Source: an uncultured Acetatifactor sp. (GTDB lineage Bacteria > Bacillota > Clostridia > Lachnospirales > Lachnospiraceae). From it: 64,000 nucleotides of DNA. Every line of letters begins with the position of its first letter. The stretch's first letter is position 1. Both the position numbers and the translations under genes were made by a program. Positions 8,590-17,329 of the stretch are shown here, piece by piece. The notes beneath the pieces were generated by a model, which saw only the letters and a list, made by a program, of their open reading frames with translations, ran no database searches and was not told the origin of the DNA. The stretch is taken from contig CAJUAH010000004.1 of NCBI GenBank assembly GCA_910584375.1, positions 1 through 64,000 of the forward strand, in the 5' to 3' direction.

Positions 8590-10368
8590 ATGAAGATCGC
8601 AGATTATGTATCAGAGAGATTGTCAGAGATGGTACATTGCAGCACGTCCATAAACCGAGAGTACATGGTCTTGATGGGGGACGAATATTTCTATCAGTTC
8701 CTGGGTAAGACCGTGGGCATCTGTATGACGGACTGTGTTCATCCGGACCTTCAAGAGGAGTTTTGTCAAACCTGTAAGAGCCTGAAAAAAGGACAGTCGA
8801 TGCGCATTTTGACGGCCATACGGGGGACGGAAGGGACTTATCAGCAGGTGGATATGACGATCAGCGATCAGGGACATACGGTAAATGGAGAGCCGGTGTG
8901 GGAGCTGATGATCTACAATCTCTTTACCATCGAAGAAAAGTATCTGCAGGCCTCCAACGACACTAACAGATACAGGGCCTTTTTGTCCATGTATCAGGAT
9001 TGGCTCTTTGACTATGACGTGGAGCAGGACTGCATCGCCGTGTTCCGTTATGCGGGCATCAGATCTACCGTGCTGTTGAAGTGCAGTCTGGAGCAGTTTC
9101 GGCAACGGGTAAAGGAGATGTATCCCCGGAGCAGCTTTCAGGAGGAGCTGGAAGAATTCTGCCAGCATCTGATCAGCGCGCAGGAGAATTTCAGCTGTGA
9201 CCTGCGGGGGCCGATCCCCGGGCGGACAACGGCGATGGGCCTGTTCCATATAGACGGAAAAGTAATCTACAAGCACAACAATGAGAAAGTGGTGCTGGGT
9301 ATTCTCAGAATGCTGGATCAGCGCGAGGAGGATACGGTTCCTTATTATGCCACGGCGGAGGGCAAAGACTCCTTTACCGGCCTGTTGAACAAACGGGCCT
9401 GTGCCGAATACGCGACGGAGATGCTGGCGGCGAACGACGGAATGCATTACATGGCCATGGTGGATATTGACAATTTTAAAAATGTCAACGATACTTACGG
9501 TCATATGTATGGAGATACGGTCATAGGACAGGTTGCCTCCATCATCAACAGCAGTCTGAACGGACGGGGGATCGTGGGGCGTTTCGGAGGGGACGAGTTC
9601 TTTATTTTTACCAACTGGATCACTTCGGAGATGCAGTTGCGGGCGTTCCTGACCTCTATCAGGAAAAGGGTGCAGAATACCTTTGAAAACCAGAAACAGA
9701 GCTGTAAAGTCACACTGTCCATCGGCGTGAGCATGGCGCCCACGGATGGCGTCACCTACGACGAGCTGTTCAAAAAAGCGGATAAATGCCTGTATTTGGC
9801 GAAGTTCAAGGGCAAGAACCGTTTTGTGATTTATGAGGAAGATAAACACGGAGGCATGACGGCGACACAGCAGTCCATCCGCCATACCATGGATCCGCTG
9901 GAGAAAGCGGAGTATCTGGCGGACGTGGTGGCGGACATAGGTATCCGCCTGTTTACGGAGGGCACGGGGCCCATGGAGGAAATCATGGACCAGATCCGTG
10001 CCGCGTTTGAGATCGACGGCGTGAGGATATACCGGGCGGGACAGGAGGAACCCCTGTACATCAGCGGGGACTATCAGTCCGCGCCGGATATGCACCGTTT
10101 CATCGTGGACGACGAGATGGTAAAACTGTTGGATCGCCCTCACTATCTGATGGCAAGTCATGTGACCAATCTGGAGGGTGTGAACAGGGAGCTCTTTGAA
10201 CTGCTCCGGGACAGCAGGGTGGAGGGGATGGTGTGTTTCAGCTATCAGGACCAAAACGGCTCCAACCTCTATTTCTTCTACGAGGCGTTTAACGACCATT
10301 TCCGCTGGTCGGAATCGGACAAGAATTTCCTGCTGACGGCCAGCAAGCTTATGGCGCATGTCCTGTAG
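8590..10368 (+). CDS. GGDEF-domain diguanylate cyclase with C-terminal GAF-like region
   Basis: A 592-residue soluble protein. The N-terminal third (~1-250) looks like PAS-type sensor sequence. The GGDEF domain (~260-420) contains DIDNFKNVNDTYGH and an intact GGDEF at 333-337, so c-di-GMP synthesis is plausible. The residues where an inhibitory RxxD I-site would lie read NGRG, so product inhibition of the usual kind is not expected. About 170 further residues resemble a GAF domain. It follows the hybrid kinase by 25 bp and probably forms a signalling operon with it. The stop codon lies 2 bp from the stop of the convergent GH51 gene, with no room for a terminator between them. Confidence 0.88.
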   Translation: MKIADYVSERLSEMVHCSTSINREYMVLMGDEYFYQFLGKTVGICMTDCVHPDLQEEFCQTCKSLKKGQSMRILTAIRGTEGTYQQVDMTISDQGHTVNGEPVWELMIYNLFTIEEKYLQASNDTNRYRAFLSMYQDWLFDYDVEQDCIAVFRYAGIRSTVLLKCSLEQFRQRVKEMYPRSSFQEELEEFCQHLISAQENFSCDLRGPIPGRTTAMGLFHIDGKVIYKHNNEKVVLGILRMLDQREEDTVPYYATAEGKDSFTGLLNKRACAEYATEMLAANDGMHYMAMVDIDNFKNVNDTYGHMYGDTVIGQVASIINSSLNGRGIVGRFGGDEFFIFTNWITSEMQLRAFLTSIRKRVQNTFENQKQSCKVTLSIGVSMAPTDGVTYDELFKKADKCLYLAKFKGKNRFVIYEEDKHGGMTATQQSIRHTMDPLEKAEYLADVVADIGIRLFTEGTGPMEEIMDQIRAAFEIDGVRIYRAGQEEPLYISGDYQSAPDMHRFIVDDEMVKLLDRPHYLMASHVTNLEGVNRELFELLRDSRVEGMVCFSYQDQNGSNLYFFYEAFNDHFRWSESDKNFLLTASKLMAHVL

Positions 10369-10370
10369 GG

Positions 10371-13136
10371 TTACAGGGAGGAGCTTATCCGCAGTATGGA
10401 CACCGAACGGGCGGGGGCCTCATAAGTAAAGGAGGCGCTTACGGCGATCTCCGATGTGGATGGGATCATCTTATCCGGCTCGTCAAAACTGTTCACAGCG
10501 CTGAGAGAATCACCTGACAGTACTGTCACCTGGGCGGCAGCCTCGTATTTTTCAGCGGAGAAATCTTCCAGCAGTGTATCCACTAAGATGCCGTGATCCG
10601 TGGGATTGACGAGCTTGATGATTATGTCACCGTTGTCATCCACATTGGCGGACTCATACAGAGCAAGAGGCGCCTGATAGGTGTAGTCCAGATATTTGGT
10701 ATCATCCAGATAACCCTCCACATGGTTACCGTCCACCACCACCTTGATCGTGTAGGTCTTGCCACGCTGCAGCTTTATGTTTTTCACGGTGCCGGACACC
10801 TGGCCGCTCTTGCTGCCGCCGGAGACGATCTGCAGACAGGATACGGTGTTGCCCCAGCCGCCGATATTCCAGAACAGATTGTTGGCGGCATCCTGCGCGC
10901 ATACCGGGATCAGAAAACCCTCGGCGCCGGAGAGGATCTCCGCCTCCACGGTAAGAGTATAATCGCTCCAGTCGGTATTGCCGAAATACAGGCTGTCGCC
11001 GGTATTGATATCACTTGGATCCCCGGTATGGCTCTGCACCAGTCTGCAGTCTTCCACGACCCAGTCTCCCTCCCAGATATCCATATCCGAGGGGATCTCT
11101 CCATCCTCAAAATCCGCCTGGTACAGTATATTTCCCGTGGCATTGTCGGTTACGGTGATATTGTCATAAGCCACGCTGGTCTGCCAACTGCCCAGCCCTG
11201 CTCTGCCCGACAGACCGTTGGAGACAGCGGCGTCCACGGTCAGCTCCGTGGGCAGATTGACAGTCCCTTTATTGTTTGCAAAGAGCTGCTGCACATAATA
11301 GTTGACCGAGCCATATGCGGTGGTGTTGTCAAACCAGATCATATCCGGGCTCCACTGACTCTGCAGCCGGTTGCCAAACAGCGGCGCGTAGCAGGCCATT
11401 TCTACCACGTCGCCGTTTTTCTCCAGCCCTGTCATGTAGGCGGCCTCCGAGAGCGCCGCCTCCAGCGTATTGGCCTGGGCGGCATACTCTCCCAGGAATA
11501 CTTTCGCCTGACTGTTCCTGTCATAGCTGTCGTAGCGGTGGGTATTGGTGAAAAAGAAGGAGGGCGGCTCATAATAGTGTTCGTCCACCAGGGCGGTGAT
11601 TTCATCCCCCCAGTCGGCGCAGTCCTCCACATAGTTCCAGCCCACCCGGTCCCCGGAGGAGGTGCTGTTGGCCACGATCAGCCGGATATCCCCGTACAGC
11701 GCCGGGTTTTCCTGTGCGGCCTCGTTGAAAGCCTCTACAAAAAGGCGGTAATGCTGGAAATACTCGGACTGCCACTGCTCGTTGCCGATGCCGATATATT
11801 GCAGGGCGAAGGGCTCCTCATGTCCCATGGCGATCCGCACGCTGCCCCAATAGGTAGAGTTATCTCCCCGGCAGAACTCCACCAGATCCAGCGCATCCTG
11901 CACACACTGGCGGAACTCCTCGCCGTTTATATCATACACAATATACTTTGGACTCTGCACCTGACAGGTCATACCCGCGTTCAGCACAGGCACCGGCATA
12001 CAGTCCAGCGTTTCGCACAGTTCAAAGAATTCATAGAAACCAATACCGTAGGTAGTATAATAGGGATGGCCCTGGGTGCCCTTCCATATGGAATAGCTCT
12101 GCGGCCGCACCTCAATGCCTCCGACGGAAACCGCATCTTCCACCGCAAGCTGCGCCCCGCTGCCGATAGAATCCTTCCAGCTGTACATGGACTCCTCGTC
12201 CCGTCCCTCGATGACACAGCCGCCGGGGAACCGCAGAAAAGCGGGATGCAGAGACTCCAGCATCTCTCCCAGATCTCTGCGTATGGGCAGATCCTTATAA
12301 GTATCCGCAGGCATTAGACTTACCATGTCCATATCCACCGTGCCCCTGCCGATCTGCAAGAGCAGGAAAGAACCGGATTTTGGCAGCCCGGCATCCGCCA
12401 GGCCGGCAAAAGTATCCGGCTCGCCTGCCCCGGAATGATCCGCCGTCAGCGTCAGCTCGCACTTTTGCCACTCATCGGTGATATCCGTGATCTCCCCGTA
12501 TGCCACCACACGGGCGCTGTCGATCAGAGCCACGGACACGGAGCCGCCATAACCGTCAGGGCTTTTCAAATATGCGGAGAAGTTGTACTTTTCCCCGTCC
12601 CGCAGACACATGCCATTTAAATAGCCACGGTTAAAGATTCCTGGCCGCGCGTCCTCACCGGTACAGGTAAGCCGGGCATAGTGGGGATTGTTCTCATGGA
12701 GGCAGCTGCCGTCCCCGGTACCGTCCACAACGGAAAAATCCAGCACTTTTTCCTCATCCAGAGTGCTCCACCCATGTTTATTCTGATTCCCGGCGATATT
12801 GCCGTACTCAAAGGAACGGTTTTTTATCAGCTCCGCGTACAATCCGCCATCCAGCGCGTGATTGATATCTTCCAGAAAGATTCCGTAGAGCGTATCGCTG
12901 ATCCTGTGAGACGCATCCAGCGCCGAAGGATCCGTATGAATCACATAATTGGCCGTGGGGACCGTAACGTTTTCTGTCTCTTCGCTGGTCGTCATCTCCG
13001 TATGCTGCTCTGTAACCTGACCAGCCCCTGCCTGGCTCTCCCCCGGATTATCCGCCGGAGCCTGACAGGAGGTAAGCAGACATGCCGCTGTGACCAAACA
13101 GCCTGCGACTTTATAGCTTTGGGTTTTATGTAACAT
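10371..13136 (-). CDS. Surface lipoprotein GH51 alpha-L-arabinofuranosidase with extra binding domains
   Basis: A 921-residue exported arabinofuranosidase that should remove arabinose side chains from arabinoxylan or arabinan at the cell surface. A lipoprotein signal ends in LLTSC (Cys24), followed by a Ser/Thr/Glu-rich linker. GH51 features are SDTLYGIFLEDINHA, RFPGGCVIEG, the acid/base Glu453 in GIGNEQW and the nucleophile Glu550 in FLGEYAA. A jelly-roll, CBM-like segment (~115-270) lies before the barrel. A LamG/3-keto-disaccharide-hydrolase-like domain (~645-825) is inserted within the C-terminal beta domain, whose end resumes near LYESANVDDNGDIIIKLVNP. AAAGGAGA precedes the ATG. It is transcribed divergently from the transporter operon. 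Confidence 0.9.
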   Translation of the reverse strand: MLHKTQSYKVAGCLVTAACLLTSCQAPADNPGESQAGAGQVTEQHTEMTTSEETENVTVPTANYVIHTDPSALDASHRISDTLYGIFLEDINHALDGGLYAELIKNRSFEYGNIAGNQNKHGWSTLDEEKVLDFSVVDGTGDGSCLHENNPHYARLTCTGEDARPGIFNRGYLNGMCLRDGEKYNFSAYLKSPDGYGGSVSVALIDSARVVAYGEITDITDEWQKCELTLTADHSGAGEPDTFAGLADAGLPKSGSFLLLQIGRGTVDMDMVSLMPADTYKDLPIRRDLGEMLESLHPAFLRFPGGCVIEGRDEESMYSWKDSIGSGAQLAVEDAVSVGGIEVRPQSYSIWKGTQGHPYYTTYGIGFYEFFELCETLDCMPVPVLNAGMTCQVQSPKYIVYDINGEEFRQCVQDALDLVEFCRGDNSTYWGSVRIAMGHEEPFALQYIGIGNEQWQSEYFQHYRLFVEAFNEAAQENPALYGDIRLIVANSTSSGDRVGWNYVEDCADWGDEITALVDEHYYEPPSFFFTNTHRYDSYDRNSQAKVFLGEYAAQANTLEAALSEAAYMTGLEKNGDVVEMACYAPLFGNRLQSQWSPDMIWFDNTTAYGSVNYYVQQLFANNKGTVNLPTELTVDAAVSNGLSGRAGLGSWQTSVAYDNITVTDNATGNILYQADFEDGEIPSDMDIWEGDWVVEDCRLVQSHTGDPSDINTGDSLYFGNTDWSDYTLTVEAEILSGAEGFLIPVCAQDAANNLFWNIGGWGNTVSCLQIVSGGSKSGQVSGTVKNIKLQRGKTYTIKVVVDGNHVEGYLDDTKYLDYTYQAPLALYESANVDDNGDIIIKLVNPTDHGILVDTLLEDFSAEKYEAAAQVTVLSGDSLSAVNSFDEPDKMIPSTSEIAVSASFTYEAPARSVSILRISSSL

Positions 13137-13198
13137 ATTCTGTCTCCTTTCTTTAAAAGCGGTTGAGTTTGCAGTAATTGCGTGGCATACAATTTTAC

Positions 13199-13220
13199 CA
13201 AATTTGCACCCGGAAATTTG
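13199..13220. promoter_or_regulatory. Inverted repeat in the divergent GH51/transporter control region
   Basis: CAAATTT (13199-13205) and AAATTTG (13214-13220) form perfect 7-bp arms around 8 bp, 63-84 bp before the GH51 start. It may be an operator for the leftward gene. I could not define a convincing leftward promoter in this AT-rich 268-bp region. Confidence 0.35.
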
Positions 13221-13304
13221 TCTGTTTTTCCAAGAGTGCCTAAAACACGAGTGAGCGAATCCCTTTTACATATAAAATATCACAAAAAAAATATATTTCC
13301 AGCA

Positions 13305-13333
13305 TTGACTTTTTGCCCAAAACATAGTAACTT
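13305..13333 (+). promoter_or_regulatory. Promoter of the 13.4-24.5 kb transporter operon
   Basis: TTGACT (13305-13310), a 17-bp spacer and TAACTT (13328-13333). The predicted start near 13340 is followed by a candidate operator at 13347-13358. Confidence 0.55.
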
Positions 13334-13346
13334 AGAAATGTATAGA

Positions 13347-13358
13347 GTTTACTAAAAC
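13347..13358. promoter_or_regulatory. Candidate operator shared with the 29.4 kb operon
   Basis: GTTTACTAAAAC lies just downstream of the predicted transcription start. Its reverse complement, GTTTTAGTAAAC, matches GTTTTAGTAAAA at 29404-29415 at 11 of 12 positions, in an equivalent place in that promoter. The GTTT/AAAC ends form an imperfect inverted repeat. Confidence 0.45.
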
Positions 13359-13404
13359 ATTTAAGCTTTTAATGAAATAAAGAAGGAAAGGAAAGGGTAT
13401 CATT

Positions 13405-16371
13405 ATGAAGCAGAAAAGCGGTGCAAAATTGACGGCCACAGTGCTTGCTGCCACCATGCTTCTGGCTACCGTTCCCTGCCGGGAGCTGCGGGCTGAGACA
13501 GACGACGGGAGCGCAGCGTCTACCTACAGTTCTGACGGCGGGTATGTCAATGAGATGATCACCAACAACTACACCAAGGTGAGTGCCGGTTATAAAGCGC
13601 CTGTATATACCGGTGACGCTGTGATCATGAAAGCGGCAGAGCGGATAATCGGTACGGAGTCCGGAACCGTTACTTCCGACACCAGAGATTATGAGTTGGC
13701 GGACACTGTGCTGGATCTCCATATAGGAGACACGGTCACTTTGCAGGTGGATGTACCGGAGACGGCGCAGTACTGGCTGGGCTTTGATTATCTGTCTTAT
13801 GACGAATCCGTACTGCCTGTGGGCCTGGCTATGACCGTGGACGGGGAATATCCTTATTATGAGTGCCGTAACCTGGAGTTTGAGACCACCTGGATAGGAG
13901 ATGGCGAGAAATCCGTGGATCGTTACGGCAATGAGATCGTGACCGTGCCGGATAAACTGATCCGTTGGGAGCGGAAATACTTAAGCGACGGCAGTTACCG
14001 ACGCTCCCGCCCCCTGATGCTGGAACTGGAGGCCGGCAGTCACGAGTTCCGGCTGGCAGTCAACGAGGGTAATTTCCTGCTGGGAGGGTTGGCGCTGTCC
14101 GCGCCGGCGCAGATTCCGGAGTACGCGGGCGGCCAAAAAGCGGAAGGCGAAGAGCTGATCGAGATTCAGGGCGAAGAGTTCACCTATCGGAATGACTCCT
14201 CCATTCATGGCGTAGCGGAGTATGATACCAGCCTGTCTCCCTATGAAGTCAAGGATACGGTACTGAACACAATTGACTCCGATTCCTTTGTCTCCGCGGG
14301 GCAGAAAGTGACCTACCAGTTTGATGTTTATAAAGACGGTTACTATTACATAGGGATGAATTACCGGCAGTCCGATAAGAACGATTTTCCGGTGTTTCTC
14401 AATGTGGAGATAGACGGGGAGATTCCCAACAGACTGCTGGAATCCTATCCCATGGCCTATACCACCAAGTACAAGACGACTGCCCTTACAGACGAAAACG
14501 GTGAGAATATAAGCGTATATCTGGAAAAGGGTACGCATACCATATCTTTCACGATCAGCATTGATGAGATCCGAGAGATATTGGAGGGGCTGGACGAGAT
14601 CATGTCGGCCGTCAACGATCTGTCTCTGGAGATCACCAAGGTGGCGGGCAACAATGCCGACAAATATCGAGACCTGAAATTGTCCCGCTACATTCCCGAC
14701 ATTGAGGAGCAGCTGTACGGCTATGCCGACAGGCTGTATGCTTTACAGGATACGGTAAAAGAATACGCGGGCAAAAAAGGAACGGTTGCCGTTCTGTCCT
14801 CCATGAGCATTGCCGCCCGTCAGCTGATCTCTCTGGCGGAGGAGCCGGATGAAATACCCTTCCGCGTGGCGGAGCTGTGTACCAGCCCTTCCAGCGCCAA
14901 CCGCCATCTGGCGAACACGGTGGACACTTTGATCAAAAACAAACTGGCCATCGACAGGATCTACATTTATCAGGAGGATGCGCAGCTTCCTCAAAAGCCC
15001 AACATCTTTGTCTCGGCGGGCATGAATATCAAGCGGTTTGTGACTTCCTTTACCGACCAGGCGTACTCCACCAATAACACGGATCCGGAGCATCTGCAGG
15101 TATGGGTGAACCGGTCCAGCCAGTATGTGCAGATCATGCAGAAGATGATCGACGAATATTTCACCCCCCAGACAGGCATCGAAGTGGATATTTCCATTAT
15201 GCCGGATCAGTATAAGCTGGTACTGGCCAACACCTCCGGCAAGGCGCCGGATGTGGCTACGGGTATCAACTATACGATTCCCTACGAGCTGGCTATCCGG
15301 GGAGCGCTGGTGGAGATGACGCAGTTTGACGATTTCAGGGAAGTGGCCGCACCCTATGAGGACGGGTTCTTCCTGACCTCCTGTATCAACGGCGGCATAT
15401 ATGCCATGCCGGAGACCATGAACTTCTGGGTGTTGTATTACCGCAGCGATATTATGGAGAAACTGGGGCTGGAGGTTCCGGACACCATGCAGGATGTGAT
15501 CGACATGCTGCCGGAGCTGCAGATGAGAGGTCTGAATTATTATCAGCCCGTGTCCGGTATGCTGCTGATGCGGAACTTCCACGGCACGACGCCGTTGATC
15601 CATCAGTTTGGCGGCTCCCTGTACGGCGCCACGGCCCAGGAGGGTACGGCTCTGGGCAGCGCGGAGTCAGTGGACGGTTTCACGTTTTTGACAGAGCTGT
15701 TTACCATTTACAATATGCCCATCAACATAGACAATTTTTATCAGCATTTCCGCAATGGAGATATGCCCATCGGAGTGGCGGATTACGCTACTTACAATCT
15801 GCTGTCCAACGCGGCGCCGGAATTGAAGAATTCCTGGGGCATCGCTCTGGTTCCCGGCATGGAACAGGAGGACGGCAGCATTGACCGCACCGTCTGCGGC
15901 TGCGCGGAGAGCAGTGTGATCTTTAAGTCCGACAGCGAGCGGGAGGCAAAGGCATGGGAATTTGTGAAATGGTGGTCTTCTCCGGAAGTGCAGGCGGAGT
16001 TCGGTCAGACGCTGCAAATCACTTACGGTAAGGAATATATGTGGACTACAGCCAATATGGAAGCTTTCATGCAGTTGCCCTGGGACACCGCTGACAAGCA
16101 GATCATAGCGGAGCAGATGAGCCAGGTGGTGGATGTGGCCAGAGTGCCGGGCACCTATCTGCTGGAGCGTGAGATGAGCAATGCTTTTAACGATATTGTG
16201 GTCAACCGTATGACGGCTCAGACCCGTATCGACAAGGCGGTAAAGACCATCAACCGTGAGTTCAACCGCAAGCTGGAGGAATTTGAGTTCATCGACAGCG
16301 AAGGCAACACGATTACGGACTACAATATACCCACGATAGAAACCGTACGCGAAATTTTGGGCAGGGAATAG
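13405..16371 (+). CDS. Oversized extracellular solute-binding protein with N-terminal beta domains
   Basis: A 988-residue secreted protein; ordinary sugar-binding proteins have about 430-550 residues. After a signal peptide (cleavage probably near LRA-ET at ~30) come two jelly-roll, CBM-like domains (~50-235 and ~250-390). A helical segment follows (~390-540), then a type 1 extracellular solute-binding domain from LQVWVNRSSQY (~565) to about 960 (YAMPETMNFWVLYYRSDIME is typical). The only early Cys follows Pro (TVPC), so there is no proper lipobox and the mode of retention is unclear. It heads an operon with two permeases 16 bp downstream, so it is probably their receptor for a long or branched oligosaccharide. 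AAAGGAAAGG precedes the ATG. Confidence 0.82.
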   Translation: MKQKSGAKLTATVLAATMLLATVPCRELRAETDDGSAASTYSSDGGYVNEMITNNYTKVSAGYKAPVYTGDAVIMKAAERIIGTESGTVTSDTRDYELADTVLDLHIGDTVTLQVDVPETAQYWLGFDYLSYDESVLPVGLAMTVDGEYPYYECRNLEFETTWIGDGEKSVDRYGNEIVTVPDKLIRWERKYLSDGSYRRSRPLMLELEAGSHEFRLAVNEGNFLLGGLALSAPAQIPEYAGGQKAEGEELIEIQGEEFTYRNDSSIHGVAEYDTSLSPYEVKDTVLNTIDSDSFVSAGQKVTYQFDVYKDGYYYIGMNYRQSDKNDFPVFLNVEIDGEIPNRLLESYPMAYTTKYKTTALTDENGENISVYLEKGTHTISFTISIDEIREILEGLDEIMSAVNDLSLEITKVAGNNADKYRDLKLSRYIPDIEEQLYGYADRLYALQDTVKEYAGKKGTVAVLSSMSIAARQLISLAEEPDEIPFRVAELCTSPSSANRHLANTVDTLIKNKLAIDRIYIYQEDAQLPQKPNIFVSAGMNIKRFVTSFTDQAYSTNNTDPEHLQVWVNRSSQYVQIMQKMIDEYFTPQTGIEVDISIMPDQYKLVLANTSGKAPDVATGINYTIPYELAIRGALVEMTQFDDFREVAAPYEDGFFLTSCINGGIYAMPETMNFWVLYYRSDIMEKLGLEVPDTMQDVIDMLPELQMRGLNYYQPVSGMLLMRNFHGTTPLIHQFGGSLYGATAQEGTALGSAESVDGFTFLTELFTIYNMPINIDNFYQHFRNGDMPIGVADYATYNLLSNAAPELKNSWGIALVPGMEQEDGSIDRTVCGCAESSVIFKSDSEREAKAWEFVKWWSSPEVQAEFGQTLQITYGKEYMWTTANMEAFMQLPWDTADKQIIAEQMSQVVDVARVPGTYLLEREMSNAFNDIVVNRMTAQTRIDKAVKTINREFNRKLEEFEFIDSEGNTITDYNIPTIETVREILGRE

Positions 16372-16387
16372 GAGGTGAGGATAATTT

Positions 16388-17311
16388 ATGGCTGATGTAA
16401 AGGTAAAAAAGAATAAAATAAGCAAGCGCAGCAACAACAGGAACGGTTATCTGTTTATCGCACCCTACGGTCTGGCTTTTACCGTCTTTATTCTGGTGCC
16501 GGTGCTGCTGGCGGTGGCGTTATCCTTCACCAACTTTAACGCCATAGAGTTCCCGTCTTGGGTGGGTTTTCTGAATTACATAACCGTGCTGACCAATGAT
16601 GAGGTATTCATGCAGCATGTCCTGCCCAACACGGTGGTATACGCTCTTATCGTAGGTGTGGGCGGCTATATACTGTCCTTTATCCTGGCGTGGGCGCTGT
16701 GCAACCTGACCAGAGGTTTCAGGACGGTATTCGCCCTGATCCTGTATTCTCCCAGCATGACGGCGGGCGTTGCCATGACGGTGGTGTGGAAAGTAATCTT
16801 TTCCGGCGACCAGACCGGTCTTCTGAACAGTTGGCTCATGAGTCTGGGCGTGCTCAATGAGCCGGTGATCTGGCTGATCAATGCCAACTACCTGCTGCCC
16901 ATCGTCATCATTATCGGGCTTTGGTCCAGTATGGGTATCGGCTTTTTATCCCTGATCGCCGGTATTCTGAATACGGACGAATCCCTGTACGAGGCGGGAG
17001 CCATCGACGGTATCAAGAACCGGTTCCAGGAGATGATCTATATCGTCATTCCCAGCATGAAACCTCAGATGCTGTTTGCGGCGGTCATGGCCATCGTCAA
17101 CGCTTTCCAGGCGGGTACGATCTTTACGCTGCTCACAGGCAACCCTTCGCCGGGCTATGCCTCCCAGCTCATCGTAAATCATATCGAGGACTACGGTTTC
17201 CTGCGATATGAGATGGGCTATGCGGCGGCGGTATCGGTAGTATTGCTGCTCATTGTACAGTTGTTCTCCAAGGTGGCCGACAGGCTCTTCGGAGAGAGAG
17301 ACGACTTTTAG
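16388..17311 (+). CDS. ABC sugar transporter permease (LplB/MalF-like)
   Basis: A 307-residue membrane protein with six predicted helices and the cytoplasmic EAA loop, seen as EAGAIDGIKNRFQEMIYIVI then PSMKP (~195-220). This is the binding-protein-dependent transport (MetI-like) fold of carbohydrate importers. An AGGAGGTG ribosome site (16371-16378) sets the start. It is 16 bp after the binding protein and 18 bp before its partner permease. No ATPase gene lies in the cluster, so a shared MsmK/UgpC-type ATPase encoded elsewhere is expected, as is usual for this class in Firmicutes. Confidence 0.9.
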   Translation: MADVKVKKNKISKRSNNRNGYLFIAPYGLAFTVFILVPVLLAVALSFTNFNAIEFPSWVGFLNYITVLTNDEVFMQHVLPNTVVYALIVGVGGYILSFILAWALCNLTRGFRTVFALILYSPSMTAGVAMTVVWKVIFSGDQTGLLNSWLMSLGVLNEPVIWLINANYLLPIVIIIGLWSSMGIGFLSLIAGILNTDESLYEAGAIDGIKNRFQEMIYIVIPSMKPQMLFAAVMAIVNAFQAGTIFTLLTGNPSPGYASQLIVNHIEDYGFLRYEMGYAAAVSVVLLLIVQLFSKVADRLFGERDDF

Positions 17312-17329
17312 AAAGGAGGAAAATAAGAT

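Noticed and set aside
8623..10359. A 578-codon minus-strand frame antisense to the GGDEF gene
   Set aside because: It mirrors the coding frame of a well-recognised gene, has low-complexity His/Arg-rich composition and no ribosome site. It arises from codon bias.
13137..13404. A leftward promoter for the lipoprotein GH51
   Set aside because: The region is AT-rich with several partial -10 boxes, but none has an acceptable -35 at the right distance, so I only note the inverted repeat.
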